Shown here one piece after another: positions 29,928 to 39,421 of a stretch of 64,000 nucleotides of DNA. The notes under the pieces were generated by a model. It was not told where the DNA came from and ran no database searches. It saw only the letters and a list, made by a program, of their open reading frames with translations. A program made the translations under genes and the position numbers. Position 1 is the stretch's first letter. Each line of letters begins with the position of its first letter. Origin of the DNA: Paenibacillus glycinis (GTDB lineage: Bacteria > Bacillota > Bacilli > Paenibacillales > Paenibacillaceae); the NCBI RefSeq assembly GCF_009909185.1, contig NZ_JAAAMV010000002.1, forward strand, positions 434,001 to 498,000. The letters are read 5' to 3'.

Positions 29928-32510
29928 TCAAATTGACGGTTGGAATGCGATCGTTCCGGTCGATGGGTCGGTTAACCGCCACTTGCCCGATACGGTCGTA
30001 CCGTCCCCGAGCTTGAACGTCGATTTCCGCGATTCGCCGCTCTCCGCCAGCGCTTTCGCCATGGCAGGCGTGATGGTCTTCCCCTGTTGTTCCTTCCAAA
30101 TCACGAAGGTGCAGCCTTCTCTGAACCGCAGGCAGCCGTATCCGCGTTTGCCTTCGATCAATTGTCCGCCGCAGCCCGGGCGCGGACATGCCGCGAGCGT
30201 TCCGCGCGGAGCTACGGCCGATTGGGTCGCGCCTTGTTGAGTCGAGGCTGGTCGGACCGAGGTTGGCTGCTCGCTTCGAGTGTTTACCGTCGAGGTTGGC
30301 TGCTCGCTTCGGCTGTTTCCTGTTGCGGACAGTTCCTTGCTTCGGCTGTTAACCGCCGCGGTCGTCTTCTCGCTCCCGCTCCTTCCAGTCGCGCGAGAAG
30401 CGGAGCCTCTCGAAGCGGCAGCGCGCGCACCGGTTCCGCTGCTTGCCGCCAGCTTCGGTCCATCAGCCGTCGACGCGGATCTCGACGATCTCGTCCCGGC
30501 GGCGGCGGATTTGGATCGTGCACTGCCTCGTTCGGCAGAAGCGCCTGCTTTACGAGGAGACGCATCTTTGCGTGCGGTTGTCTTCGAAGTGCGGCCCTTC
30601 CCTTTGGCTCCGCTCTTGCCGGCCGATTCGGGTTCATCGAATAAGTTGGCCGCCGCCTGCTGCTGCAGCTTCACTTTCGCCACGATCATCTCCGCGAACT
30701 GTTTTACCTTCGCGATGAACTGTTCATCCGATGCTTCTCCCTTGGAGATTTGATGGAGCCGCTGCTCCCAGCGGCCCGTCATCTCCGGCGAAGCCAGCAG
30801 TTCGACGCCGGCGCCGCGTATCAGCTCGATGGCCGTGCAGCCTTTGATCGTAATATCGAGCCGCTTCCCCGCGGTCGTGATATAGCCGACCTGCTTCAGC
30901 CGTTCGATCGTCGCCGCCCGCGTGGCCGGCGTTCCGAGTCCCGTCTGCTTCATGGCATCGCGGAGCTCTTCGTCCTCGATGGATTTGCCGGCGCTCTCCA
31001 TCGCCTTCAGGAGCGTGCCTTCCGTATAAGGTTTCGGCGGCTTCGTTTCCTTCTCGACGGCAGCCGCATCGTCGCAATGAACCGGCTGTTCGGCATTGAC
31101 GGAGAACGGCCGGTCCGTCTCGACCAAATCATCCTCGCCATCATCCGTAGCGTCCTCGGATTTTTTCTTGCCTTTGCCTTTTGCCTTGGCCACGCTTCCT
31201 TCCGCTTGATCCAGCACGACGCGCCAGCCGATATCGAGCTGTTCCTTGGCCCGCGTGCGGAACGACTCGCCTTCGACCTCCGTGATGACTTCGTGATTGT
31301 TATACACCGCGGGCGGATAGTAGTGCGACAGGAAGCGCCGCACGATCATATCGTAGATATGCTGTTCCTCGGCACTCAGCGTCCCCGGCTTCTTCGGCGT
31401 CGGCAAGATCGCGTGATGGTCTTCGACTTTGGCCGGATTGCAGACCGCCCGGTTTCCTTTGTGCACGCGGCTGCGGTCGGCTCCGTTGGCAAGGTCCGCG
31501 TAAGATGTCCCTTTGAGCATTTGCAGGACATTGCCCATGACGGGGATATTCTCTTCCGTAACGTAGTTGGAGCTTGTCCGCGGATACGTGATGACTTTGT
31601 GCTTCTCGTAGAGCGCCTGCGCGATATCCAGCGTCTTCTTGGCCGGATAGCCGTATCTGCCGTTCGCTTCGCGCTGCAGCAAGGTCAGATCATAGAGACG
31701 GTACGGGTATTCCTTGGACTCGTTCACGGTGTAGCTGACGATGCGCCCGGGCTTCCCTTTCACTTTGGCGGCAAGCGCCTCCGCTTCTTCGCGCTTCGTA
31801 ATGCGATCGCCTTGCCAGATCCCCTTATAATCAAAATCCAACTGGCTGAAGGCAGCCTGTACGATGAAGAATGTCTCGCTGTTAAAGGCCGTGATTTCCT
31901 TATGCCGATCGTAGAGCAGCGCCAGCACCGGCGTCTGCACGCGCCCGACGGACAGCAGCGCCTTGTGCCGGATCGTAAAGGCGCGGGACGCATTCATGCC
32001 GACCAGCCAATCCGCTTCGCTCCTGGCGCGCGCTGCGCGCGTCAGATCGTCGTATTCGGCGTCGCTGCGCAGTCCGTCGAAGCCGCGGCGGATCGTTTCC
32101 GGCGTCAGGTCGGATATCCATAATCGGTCCGTCGGCTGCGGCAGCTTCAAATACTGCCGTATGAGATGGAAAATAAGCTGACCCTCGCGCCCGGCATCGC
32201 AAGCATTGACCAGCCGGCCGCAGCGCTTCGACAGATCGCCGATGACCGTCAGCTGATCCTTCGTCCGCGCGTTCGGCCAAAGCTTGAACCGATCCGGAAT
32301 AATGGGCAGATCAGCTTCGTTCCAACGTTTGTATTTCGGGTCGTATTGATCCGGTTCGGCCAAGCTGACCAGGTGACCGATCGCCCACGTAATGATGTAG
32401 CGCTCGCCTTCCAAATACGTGCGTTTATTTTGCGCCTTCGGTTCCACGACGGCGGCGATCGTCCGGCCCATATCGGGTTTTTCCGCAATGATTAATGTTT
32501 TCAGGACCAT
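29928..32510 (-). CDS. topB: DNA topoisomerase III
   Basis: 860 residues, a type IA enzyme. Toprim motifs IIAEKPDMGRTIA and ACDAGREGQLI at the N terminus bind Mg; the catalytic Tyr is in ITYPRTSSNYV (near residue 310); TQTG-type TGLGTPATRAATIERL follows. B. subtilis TopB is about 727 residues. The extra length is a Ser/Arg/Ala/Thr-rich linker (about 655-770, with NSRSEQPTS and NTRSEQPTS repeats) leading to a C-terminal Zn-finger-like domain (CPRPGCGG, then CLRFREGC) joined to GKTITPAMAKALAESG. Decatenates DNA. ATG at 32510; the ribosome site GAGGG is close to it. Confidence 0.93.
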   Translation of the reverse strand: MVLKTLIIAEKPDMGRTIAAVVEPKAQNKRTYLEGERYIITWAIGHLVSLAEPDQYDPKYKRWNEADLPIIPDRFKLWPNARTKDQLTVIGDLSKRCGRLVNACDAGREGQLIFHLIRQYLKLPQPTDRLWISDLTPETIRRGFDGLRSDAEYDDLTRAARARSEADWLVGMNASRAFTIRHKALLSVGRVQTPVLALLYDRHKEITAFNSETFFIVQAAFSQLDFDYKGIWQGDRITKREEAEALAAKVKGKPGRIVSYTVNESKEYPYRLYDLTLLQREANGRYGYPAKKTLDIAQALYEKHKVITYPRTSSNYVTEENIPVMGNVLQMLKGTSYADLANGADRSRVHKGNRAVCNPAKVEDHHAILPTPKKPGTLSAEEQHIYDMIVRRFLSHYYPPAVYNNHEVITEVEGESFRTRAKEQLDIGWRVVLDQAEGSVAKAKGKGKKKSEDATDDGEDDLVETDRPFSVNAEQPVHCDDAAAVEKETKPPKPYTEGTLLKAMESAGKSIEDEELRDAMKQTGLGTPATRAATIERLKQVGYITTAGKRLDITIKGCTAIELIRGAGVELLASPEMTGRWEQRLHQISKGEASDEQFIAKVKQFAEMIVAKVKLQQQAAANLFDEPESAGKSGAKGKGRTSKTTARKDASPRKAGASAERGSARSKSAAAGTRSSRSASTADGPKLAASSGTGARAAASRGSASRATGRSGSEKTTAAVNSRSKELSATGNSRSEQPTSTVNTRSEQPTSVRPASTQQGATQSAVAPRGTLAACPRPGCGGQLIEGKRGYGCLRFREGCTFVIWKEQQGKTITPAMAKALAESGESRKSTFKLGDGTTVSGKWRLTDPSTGTIAFQPSI

Positions 32511-32525
32511 CCCTCTTCTTTATCG

Positions 32526-33647
32526 TTACTTGTCCGTCGTAATTTGGGCGATCATCGCTTTGAACAGGCTGTTCACGCCGTCCGACCAATTCGTATCCTC
32601 CGCGTATTCGCGGTTGATCCATTTGACGGGGTCGACATCGTCCGGCCGCTCGAAGCTCAAACGGTTAATCGTGTTGCCCGCGATTCGCGCGGATTCGTCG
32701 ATCGTCGTATTGAACGACTTCCAGCTATAAAACACGTTGAAGGGGTTGTTGGCGATTTTGGCGGCGTTCTTGGCCGTTTTCGGCACGAATCCTTGCTCCT
32801 GGCCCGTAATCGCGAACATCAGCAGCGGATGGATGTCGTGGTCTTTAGCGGCCTTAATAATCGCGCTCAGATAAGGCTCCTCGGCGAGCAAGGAGGATTT
32901 GGTCCGCAAATACCGAACGAGCCGCTGACGGTCGACTTCGGCATAGCGCAAATGCTCCGGCAGCGCGTTCTTCAGCTTCACGACCGGAGGCGCCTGCACC
33001 GATACCCGCGTGACGACTGGCGATCGTTCGATCGCGACCGGCGCCGGCCGAAGCGTCCACCACCCGTAACCGAGCATCGCCAAGCAGAGCGCGACGGACA
33101 TCGCCAAATAAACGCCCGGCTTCGTTCGCGTCCGATTCGCACCAAGCGAAGCGAGCGTACCTTCGATTCCAAGCGAGCTGCTGCCGGCGATACGCCCGGG
33201 GTCCTGAAGTCCGACGGTTCCGATCACCGCATCCCAGGCCGTTACGCCTATTTCGGGCGCGGACGCGATCCGCCTGCCTTCGGCTACGGCCTCCCGGAAC
33301 AAATCCGGGGCGATGACGGTACCCAAGCGCTTCTCCGCCCAGACATGCAGCGCTTCCAGCAGCTCCGGCTCGCCGGCGTCGTCCAATTTCACGCAGGCTT
33401 CGAAAATAAACGAATCGTTGACGGGCATTCCTCTTCCGGCAACGACGTCCCGCAGCACCGTTCTCATGACGGTCTGCTTCTGTTCTTCCGGAAACTCCGG
33501 CAGCTGGCGCAGCACGATGCGCTGCATCGCGTCCGCGACGATTTCGGCGCGCCGTTCCGTCGGCAGGTCGCCGTGTTTATGATGGACGTAATGGCGGATT
33601 TTATGGATGTCAGCTCTCGTTAGCACGCCCGCGGCATTGCTGTACAT
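32526..33647 (-). CDS. membrane protein with C-terminal lysozyme/glucosaminidase-like domain (tentative)
   Basis: 373 residues. A cytosolic N-terminal helical part of ~185 residues precedes a single transmembrane helix (GVYLAMSVALCLAMLGYGWW, about 187-206). The outside part contains LLMFAITGQEQGFVPKTAKN and IANNPFNVFYSWKSF, a layout like glucosaminidase/lytic enzymes (Glu in GQEQG, NNPFNVF matching the NNxFG-type motif). If right, it cleaves cell-wall glycan while its inner domain senses or scaffolds. ATG at 33647 has GGAGG eight bases upstream. It lies 15 bases before topB and may share its transcript. Domain call is by motif resemblance only. Confidence 0.6.
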   Translation of the reverse strand: MYSNAAGVLTRADIHKIRHYVHHKHGDLPTERRAEIVADAMQRIVLRQLPEFPEEQKQTVMRTVLRDVVAGRGMPVNDSFIFEACVKLDDAGEPELLEALHVWAEKRLGTVIAPDLFREAVAEGRRIASAPEIGVTAWDAVIGTVGLQDPGRIAGSSSLGIEGTLASLGANRTRTKPGVYLAMSVALCLAMLGYGWWTLRPAPVAIERSPVVTRVSVQAPPVVKLKNALPEHLRYAEVDRQRLVRYLRTKSSLLAEEPYLSAIIKAAKDHDIHPLLMFAITGQEQGFVPKTAKNAAKIANNPFNVFYSWKSFNTTIDESARIAGNTINRLSFERPDDVDPVKWINREYAEDTNWSDGVNSLFKAMIAQITTDK

Positions 33648-33695
33648 GACATCGCCCTCCTGAACAGTCAAGATCTCAGGATAATAGTACCACAG

Positions 33696-34019
33696 CTAGT
33701 CCTCGCTGCGCGCTAGATTTGCAATGGCAGCCTGCATCTCGCTGCTTTCGACGTAAACGCTGATCTGCTCTTTCTCGTCGGACGTGAACTGGAATTCGCA
33801 GTCCGTTCCTTCGTCGAGCGGCACGATTTGCGCGATGACGCCGCCGTGCGTGCAGATGACGAGCGCCGTTAATTCCGCCAGTCCTGCCGGTACCGGCGTG
33901 CGATCCTCGACCTCTACCGCGAGCTCGATATCGATCCACTGGTTGTCGCGGCGCTCGAGACGCGGCTTGAACGATCGGAACTTCAACTGCGTGATGGTTT
34001 CGGAACCATATTGTATCAC
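33696..34019 (-). CDS. hypothetical beta-rich protein (107 aa)
   Basis: 107 residues with strands alternating as in small beta-sandwich proteins (ETITQLKFRSFKPRLERR, WIDIELAVEVEDRT, ALVICTHGGVIAQIVPLDEG). No motif recognised. GTG at 34019 is chosen because AAAGGAG lies eight bases upstream; the frame is open six codons further to a TTG, but that would put the ribosome site inside the gene. It sits 48 bases before the membrane gene at 32526 and just after the gltD terminator, so it starts a new unit. Confidence 0.6.
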   Translation of the reverse strand: MIQYGSETITQLKFRSFKPRLERRDNQWIDIELAVEVEDRTPVPAGLAELTALVICTHGGVIAQIVPLDEGTDCEFQFTSDEKEQISVYVESSEMQAAIANLARSED

Positions 34020-34051
34020 GATGGACACTCCTTTCAAGTAGGCGCAACGAA

Positions 34052-34079
34052 ATAAAAAGCGCCCGAGGGCGCTTTATTT
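34052..34079 (-). terminator. gltD terminator
   Basis: AAAGCGCC pairs with GGCGCTTT around CTCG and is followed by TTATTTC on the minus strand. Confidence 0.85.
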
Positions 34080-34116
34080 CATAAATCGATTACGTTGGAT
34101 TGCGATGAAGGTGAAT

Positions 34117-35604
34117 TTAAGGAAGCATCGAGGAGCCCATCAAATAGCGGTCCACTTCGCGGGCAGCCTCGCGGCCTTCGTTGATTGCCCACACCACGAG
34201 GCTTTGTCCGCGGCGCATATCGCCGGCGGCGAACACTTTATCCACGTTGGTTCTGTATTTGCCGTAAGCCGCTTTCACGTTGGAACGACGATCCTGCTCC
34301 AAGCCGAGCTTCTGGATCAGCGTGTTCTCCGGTCCTTCGAAGCCAACCGCGATCAGTACGAGATCGGCCGGCCATACTTTCTCCGTGCCCGGGATCTCTT
34401 TGTAAATCTTGCGGCCGGTTTCGTCCACCGTACGCTCGATTTGCACCGTGTGCAGCTCCTTCAGGTTGCCGTTCTCGTCGCCGACGAATTTCTTCGTCAG
34501 CACGGAGAAAGCGCGCGGGTCTTCGCCGTACAGCGCGCGAGCTTCCTCTTGCGCATAATCGAGCGTATAGACGTTCGGGAACTGCGGCCAAGGGTTCTTG
34601 TCGTTGTCGCGCGTAAGCGGAGCTTTGCCGTGCGTACCGAATTGGGTCACGGTTTTGCAGCCGTGGCGGAGCGCCGTAGCCACGCAGTCCGTGCCCGTAT
34701 CGCCGCCGCCGATGACGATGACGTCTTTGCCTTCCGCGTTGATATAGTTGCCGTCTTCCAGATTGGAATCCAGGTAGCTCTTGATCGTGCCGTTCAGGTA
34801 ATCCATCGCCATATGAACGCCGTTCAAATCGCGGCCTTCGATCTCGACGTCGCGCGCTTTCGTGGCGCCTCCGCAAAGGACGACGGCATCGAATTCGTTC
34901 ATCAGCTGCTCGGCCGGAACGTTCGTGCCGACTTCGGCGTTCGTCACGAAATTAATGCCTTCCGCTTCGAGAAGATCGACGCGGCGCTGCACGACCTTCT
35001 TGTCCAGCTTCATCGTCGGGATGCCGTACGTGAGCAATCCGCCGATTCGGTCGGCGCGCTCGTAGACGGTAACGGTATGGCCCGCTTTGTTCAATTGCGC
35101 TGCCGTCGCAAGTCCCGCGGGACCCGAACCGACGACCGCGACTTTCTTCCCGGTACGCATATGAGGCGGCTGCGGTACGACCCAGCCTTCCTCGAAGCCT
35201 TTATCGATGATCGCCGATTCGATCGTCTTGATCGTGACGGCGTCGCCGATGAGGCCGACGGTACAGGAGCCTTCGCACGGAGCCGGGCATACGCGTCCGG
35301 TGAACTCCGGGAAATTGTTCGTTTTATGCAAACGGTCGAGCGCTTCGCGCCACAGTCCGCGATAAATGAGATTGTTCCATTCCGGGATCAGGTTGTTGAC
35401 CGGACAGCCGGAAGTGCCGCCCGGAAGCTCGATGCCGGTATGGCAATACGGCGTACCGCAATCCATGCAGCGCGCGCCTTGCGTTTTCAGTTGATCGTCG
35501 CTGAAATGCTTATGAAATTCATTCCAATCCTTGATCCGTTCCAGCGGATCCCGGTCAGCCGGCAGCTCGCGTTTGTAGTCCATAAATCCTGTAGGTGTAG
35601 ACAT
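34117..35604 (-). CDS. gltD: glutamate synthase small subunit
   Basis: 495 residues. It passes electrons from NADPH through FAD and Fe-S centres to the large subunit for glutamine plus 2-oxoglutarate to two glutamates. Cysteine motifs [26 protein letters not shown] and CPAPCEGSC hold the two 4Fe-4S clusters; [17 protein letters not shown] binds FAD and [19 protein letters not shown] binds NADPH; the C-terminal [21 protein letters not shown] is diagnostic. The large subunit gltA/gltB is not in the window on this side. ATG at 35604 with GGAGG nine bases upstream; about 200 AT-rich bases upstream should hold the promoter. Confidence 0.95.
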   Translation of the reverse strand: MSTPTGFMDYKRELPADRDPLERIKDWNEFHKHFSDDQLKTQGARCMDCGTPYCHTGIELPGGTSGCPVNNLIPEWNNLIYRGLWREALDRLHKTNNFPEFTGRVCPAPCEGSCTVGLIGDAVTIKTIESAIIDKGFEEGWVVPQPPHMRTGKKVAVVGSGPAGLATAAQLNKAGHTVTVYERADRIGGLLTYGIPTMKLDKKVVQRRVDLLEAEGINFVTNAEVGTNVPAEQLMNEFDAVVLCGGATKARDVEIEGRDLNGVHMAMDYLNGTIKSYLDSNLEDGNYINAEGKDVIVIGGGDTGTDCVATALRHGCKTVTQFGTHGKAPLTRDNDKNPWPQFPNVYTLDYAQEEARALYGEDPRAFSVLTKKFVGDENGNLKELHTVQIERTVDETGRKIYKEIPGTEKVWPADLVLIAVGFEGPENTLIQKLGLEQDRRSNVKAAYGKYRTNVDKVFAAGDMRRGQSLVVWAINEGREAAREVDRYLMGSSMLP

Positions 35605-35810
35605 GATCGCTTTCCTCCATCCATTTTCCCATTGCCGAATGTTCGTATTCTCTCTCAAAACTATATCGAGAAAACCACTATTATTCAATATCAAACTTTC
35701 CCATAAACTATTTCCAATATCGTAGCAATAAGGACCTATTCATTAAATGGATTTTCCGTACAATCATTTGCACTTTGTAACATAATGTTCGACGTTTGGC
35801 GCAGCAGCCT

Positions 35811-36308
35811 TCAGTTGGCCGACTTCGTTCTCACGTAGGTAACGATGGTGAAATCATAAGCGTTTTTCTCGTCCCGGGCATGGAAATCCCGGTTCTCGAC
35901 CCGCCACTCCGTCTCGTCGAAGTCCGGAAACCGGGTATCGCCATCGACGGATGCCTCCACCTCGGTAAGCAGCAGCTTGTCCGCATGGGGCAGGAATTGC
36001 TCGTAGATCTCCGCGCCGCCGATAATCATCAGCTCGTCTTCCCCGCCGAGCGACGCGATCGCGTCTTCGACGGAATGCACGGTCTCCGCGCCTTCCGGCG
36101 CATAAGTTTCGCTGCGCGTCAGCACCACGTTCCGCCTGTTCTTGAGCGGACCGCCGAACGATTCGAACGTCTTCCTGCCCATGATCACGGTCTTGCCGGT
36201 CGTCGATCTGCGGAAATGGGCCATCTCCGCCGGCAGATGCCACGGCATCGCATTGTCGATGCCGATGACGCGGTCGCGGGCCATGGCGGCAATCATCGTC
36301 ATGCTCAT
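35811..36308 (-). CDS. folA: dihydrofolate reductase
   Basis: 165 residues. Reduces dihydrofolate with NADPH. Motifs: MIAAMARDRVIGIDNAMPWHLPAEM (substrate loop with acidic residue), GKTVIMGRKTFESFG (NADPH) and IIGGAEIYEQFLPHADKLLLTEV. It regenerates tetrahydrofolate after the thymidylate synthase reaction, and thyA is the next gene upstream, 45 bases away. ATG at 36308 with AAAGGAG about twelve bases upstream; a second ATG two codons in is an alternative. Confidence 0.95.
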   Translation of the reverse strand: MSMTMIAAMARDRVIGIDNAMPWHLPAEMAHFRRSTTGKTVIMGRKTFESFGGPLKNRRNVVLTRSETYAPEGAETVHSVEDAIASLGGEDELMIIGGAEIYEQFLPHADKLLLTEVEASVDGDTRFPDFDETEWRVENRDFHARDEKNAYDFTIVTYVRTKSAN

Positions 36309-36353
36309 CTTCCGGTCACGCTCCTTTCGGTTTTTCCTTCTAAGCTTCGATGC

Positions 36354-37322
36354 TTATACCGCGACGGGCGCTTTAATGGAAGGATGCGGCTCGTAGCTTT
36401 CGACTTGAATGTCGTCGACTTCGAAATCGAAGACGGACGAAACGTCCGGATTCAGCTTCAACGCCGGCAGCGGCTTCGGCTCGCGTGCGAGCTGGGTATC
36501 GATTTGGTCCAAGTGGTTCAAATAGATATGCGCATCCCCGATCGTATGCACGAACTCGCCGACGTCCAGTCCGCATTCCTGCGCGATCATATGCGTCAGC
36601 AGCGCATAGCTGGCGATGTTGAACGGAATGCCGAGGAAAATGTCGCCGCTGCGCTGGTACAGCTGGCAGGACAGTTTATTGTTCGCCACGTAAAATTGGA
36701 ACATCGTATGGCACGGGGGAAGCGCGGATCGCTGCGGCGTCGCGTCTTCCGGCGACCAGGCCGTCACGAGCAGCCGTCTGGAATCCGGATTGCGCTTGAT
36801 TTCCGCGATGACGTTCTGCAGCTGGTCGATCGTCTCCCCTTGCGACGTCTGCCATCTCCGCCACTGCTTCCCGTACACGTTGCCGAGATCCCCGAATTCG
36901 GCCGCGAAATGCTCGTCGTTCAAGATGCGTCCCACGAACAGCTGCTCCTGTTCCTGGTAGAGCCGGTTGAACTCCTCGTCCTGCTGCGACCGCAAGCCGA
37001 AGTTCGTCATGTCCGGCCCGTCATAGGCTTCGCTCTCGACCCATTTTTTGAATGCCCACTCGTTCCAGATATGGTTCCGATGCTGAAGGAGGTAACGAAT
37101 GTTCGTATCGCCCTTCATGAACCACAGGAGTTCGCTCGCGATCAAGCGAAGCGGCACGCGCTTGGTCGTCAGAAGCGGAAAGCCCGCCTGCAAATCAAAG
37201 CGCATCTGGTAACCGAAGACCGACAGCGTCCCCGTTCCGGTCCGGTCTTCCTTCCGCGCGCCGTGCTTCAATACATGCCGAAGCAAATCCAAGTATTGCT
37301 GTTCGCTTGTGCTCAACCTCAT
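36354..37322 (-). CDS. thyA: thymidylate synthase
   Basis: 322 residues. Makes dTMP from dUMP and methylene-tetrahydrofolate. Active-site Cys in [14 protein letters not shown], dUMP-binding [17 protein letters not shown]-terminal [12 protein letters not shown] and the folate-binding C terminus SIKAPVAV. At 322 residues it belongs to the longer type with an insert (about 95-140: [19 protein letters not shown]) as in Lactobacillus casei, not the 264-residue E. coli form. ATG at 37322 with GGGAG four bases upstream. Operon with folA, the usual pairing. Confidence 0.96.
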   Translation of the reverse strand: MRLSTSEQQYLDLLRHVLKHGARKEDRTGTGTLSVFGYQMRFDLQAGFPLLTTKRVPLRLIASELLWFMKGDTNIRYLLQHRNHIWNEWAFKKWVESEAYDGPDMTNFGLRSQQDEEFNRLYQEQEQLFVGRILNDEHFAAEFGDLGNVYGKQWRRWQTSQGETIDQLQNVIAEIKRNPDSRRLLVTAWSPEDATPQRSALPPCHTMFQFYVANNKLSCQLYQRSGDIFLGIPFNIASYALLTHMIAQECGLDVGEFVHTIGDAHIYLNHLDQIDTQLAREPKPLPALKLNPDVSSVFDFEVDDIQVESYEPHPSIKAPVAV

Positions 37323-37373
37323 TCCACTCCCGTTCCTCAGCGAATGACGCCGAATGCTATTTCTGTTATTTTA

Positions 37374-37862
37374 TCACTTTATGTCGGTTCTGTCCCGCTT
37401 TCGCTGCATGCGCAGCTCATATCGGGCAGGCGCCGAGTCGTGAAGCGCCCGTTCCTCGTCCGTCTCCGGAATCACCGCCGCGACCGGCTTCGGCTTGCCG
37501 TTCTCGTCCAGCGCGACGAACGAGAAGAACGCGGTGACCGCCGTTTTGCGCTCCCCCGTGTACAGGTTCTCCGTCTCCACCTTCACGTAAATTTCCATGG
37601 AGCTTCGGTGGGTCCAGGTCACGTAGGCCTCGACGTCGATCACGTCGCCCACCCGGATCGGCGCGACGAAATCCAAGCTGTCCGTCGATGCGGTCACGAC
37701 CGGCCCTCTGGCATGCCGCATGCTGGTGATCGCCGCGATTTTGTCCATGTACTCCATGACCTTGCCGCCGAACATGGTGCCGTGATAGTTCGTATCCGAC
37801 GGAAAAATCAGCTGCATCATGGTGGATCGGGATTCGCTGGTCGGTTTGCTGTTTTCGGACAT
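37374..37862 (-). CDS. acyl-CoA thioesterase (YkhA-like hotdog)
   Basis: 162 residues. A hotdog-fold thioesterase: QLIFPSDTNYHGTMFGGKVMEYMDKIAAI with the active Asp/His/Gly region and RVGDVIDVEAYVTWTHRSSMEI. Family members hydrolyse acyl-CoAs and often appear near fatty-acid metabolism. ATG at 37862 chosen: AAGGAG is eleven bases upstream, whereas GTG codons two and four codons earlier are too close. It lies just upstream of thyA (51-base gap) and is likely the first gene of the folA-thyA unit. Confidence 0.85.
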   Translation of the reverse strand: MSENSKPTSESRSTMMQLIFPSDTNYHGTMFGGKVMEYMDKIAAITSMRHARGPVVTASTDSLDFVAPIRVGDVIDVEAYVTWTHRSSMEIYVKVETENLYTGERKTAVTAFFSFVALDENGKPKPVAAVIPETDEERALHDSAPARYELRMQRKRDRTDIK

Positions 37863-37912
37863 GCCGCTCACCACTCCTTCTGTTCTGCTGCCGAACCGAG
37901 GCCCGGCTATGT

Positions 37913-37954
37913 AAAAAGAGGCCCGCCGCAGAACAACTGCGGCGTGACCTCTTC
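37913..37954 (-). terminator. terminator of the pdh operon
   Basis: GAAGAGG...CCTCTT and GCCGCAG/CTGCGGC form a long stem on the minus strand followed by five T, 45 bases after the pdhD stop. Confidence 0.85.
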
Positions 37955-37998
37955 GCTCTTATCCGTAATAAGCTATGCGATTGTTCCGGTATGCGTGA

Positions 37999-39417
37999 TT
38001 ATTTCTTCGCGATGGCGTGAATCGGGTGACCAAGCGCGACTTCGACGGCATCCAGGACGATCTCGCCGAGCGTCGGATGCGCATGGATCGTAAGCGCGAT
38101 GTCTTCGAGCGTCGCGCCCATCTCGATCGCCAAGCCGAGCTCCGCGATCATGTTGGACGCTTCGATGCCGGCGATTTGCGCGCCGAGAACGATGCCGTTA
38201 TCCGCATCCGCGATGATTTTGACGAAGCCTTCGTTTACGCCGAGCGACAAAGCGCGTCCGTTGATGTTGAACGGGAATTTGCCGACTTTGACGTTATAGC
38301 CTTTTTCCTTCGCTTCCTTCTCGCTGTAACCGACGCTGGAGCATTCCGGATCGGAGAAGACGACGAGCGGGATGCATTTGTAGTCGATTTTGCTCGGCTG
38401 TCCGGCAATGGCTTCAGCCGCGACGCGGCCTTCGTACATCGCCTTGTGCGCAAGCGCCGGACCCGGAATGATGTCGCCGATCGCATAGATATGCGGAATG
38501 CTTGTCCGGCATTGGTCGTCGACCTCGATCAGACCGCGGTCCGACATCTTGAGGTTGATCAGGTCGAGGCCAAGCTCGCCGTCGGTATTCGGACGGCGTC
38601 CGACCGTTACGAGCAAGTAGTCGGCCGTGACTTGTTTGTCTTCGCCGCCGACCGTGTAGGTCACGGTGACGTCTTTGTCCGTTTGCTCCGCGCTCTTCGC
38701 TTGCGCGCCGGTCACGATCTCGGCTTTAGCGCCTTTGAGTTTCTTGGCGACAAGCGAGGACATGTCGGAATCGAAGCCTGGCAGGATCGTATCGGAACCT
38801 TCGATGATCGTCACTTGCGTGCCGAATTTCGAGTACATTTGGCCAAGCTCGATACCGATGTAGCCGCCGCCGATCACGACGAGGCTCTTCGGAATTTCCG
38901 GCAGCGACAGCGCTTCTGTCGAAGACACGATGCGACCGCCGTAAGGGAATGCTTTCAGCTCGATCGGACGGGAGCCCGTCGCGATGATGCAGTTTTTGAA
39001 CCGGTAACGAGGCGCTTCCTGCTCGTTGAAGACGCGGGCTTCGTTCTCGCTGATGAACATCACTTCGCCGGCGAAGTATTGAATTTTGTTCGCTTTGAGG
39101 AGCGAAGCGACGCCGCCCGTCAATTTCTTGACGACGCCGTTTTTGAATTCCTGCACCTTGCTCCATTCGACTTTCACGTCGGATGCCGTGATGCCGAACT
39201 CGGAAGCGTGGCTGATGGATTCATATTGATGGGAAGCGGAGATGAGCGCCTTGGACGGGATGCATCCGACGTTCAAGCACACGCCGCCGACATATTGTTT
39301 ATCTACGACCAATACGTTTTGACCGAGCTGAGCCGCGCGGATCGCCGCAACGTAGCCCCCCGGTCCTGCACCTATGACAAGCAAATCGATATCGAGTGAT
39401 GCGTCGCCTACGACCAT
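37999..39417 (-). CDS. pdhD: dihydrolipoyl dehydrogenase (E3)
   Basis: 472 residues. FAD motif VIGAGPGGYVAAIRAAQLG, redox-active pair in GGVCLNVGCIPSKALI, NAD loop VVIGGGYIGIELGQMY and the C-terminal His-Glu (HAHPTLGEI). Reoxidises dihydrolipoamide of the E2 subunit with NAD. ATG at 39417 with GGAGG nine bases upstream, four bases after the pdhC stop codon. Last gene of pdhABCD, closed by the hairpin at 37913-37954. Confidence 0.96.
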   Translation of the reverse strand: MVVGDASLDIDLLVIGAGPGGYVAAIRAAQLGQNVLVVDKQYVGGVCLNVGCIPSKALISASHQYESISHASEFGITASDVKVEWSKVQEFKNGVVKKLTGGVASLLKANKIQYFAGEVMFISENEARVFNEQEAPRYRFKNCIIATGSRPIELKAFPYGGRIVSSTEALSLPEIPKSLVVIGGGYIGIELGQMYSKFGTQVTIIEGSDTILPGFDSDMSSLVAKKLKGAKAEIVTGAQAKSAEQTDKDVTVTYTVGGEDKQVTADYLLVTVGRRPNTDGELGLDLINLKMSDRGLIEVDDQCRTSIPHIYAIGDIIPGPALAHKAMYEGRVAAEAIAGQPSKIDYKCIPLVVFSDPECSSVGYSEKEAKEKGYNVKVGKFPFNINGRALSLGVNEGFVKIIADADNGIVLGAQIAGIEASNMIAELGLAIEMGATLEDIALTIHAHPTLGEIVLDAVEVALGHPIHAIAKK

Positions 39418-39421
39418 GGTT

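Noticed and set aside
35605-35810. GlnR/TnrA box upstream of gltD
   Set aside because: Nearest sequences (TGTTAC, TGTAAC) lack the second half TNACA at the right distance.
35796-38093. 765-codon open frame on the plus strand
   Set aside because: Antisense to folA, thyA and the thioesterase, all of which have full family motifs.
38017-39399. 460-codon plus-strand frame opposite pdhD
   Set aside because: No motif; exactly mirrors the pdhD coding frame. The same applies to the frames opposite pdhC, topB, gltD and serS.
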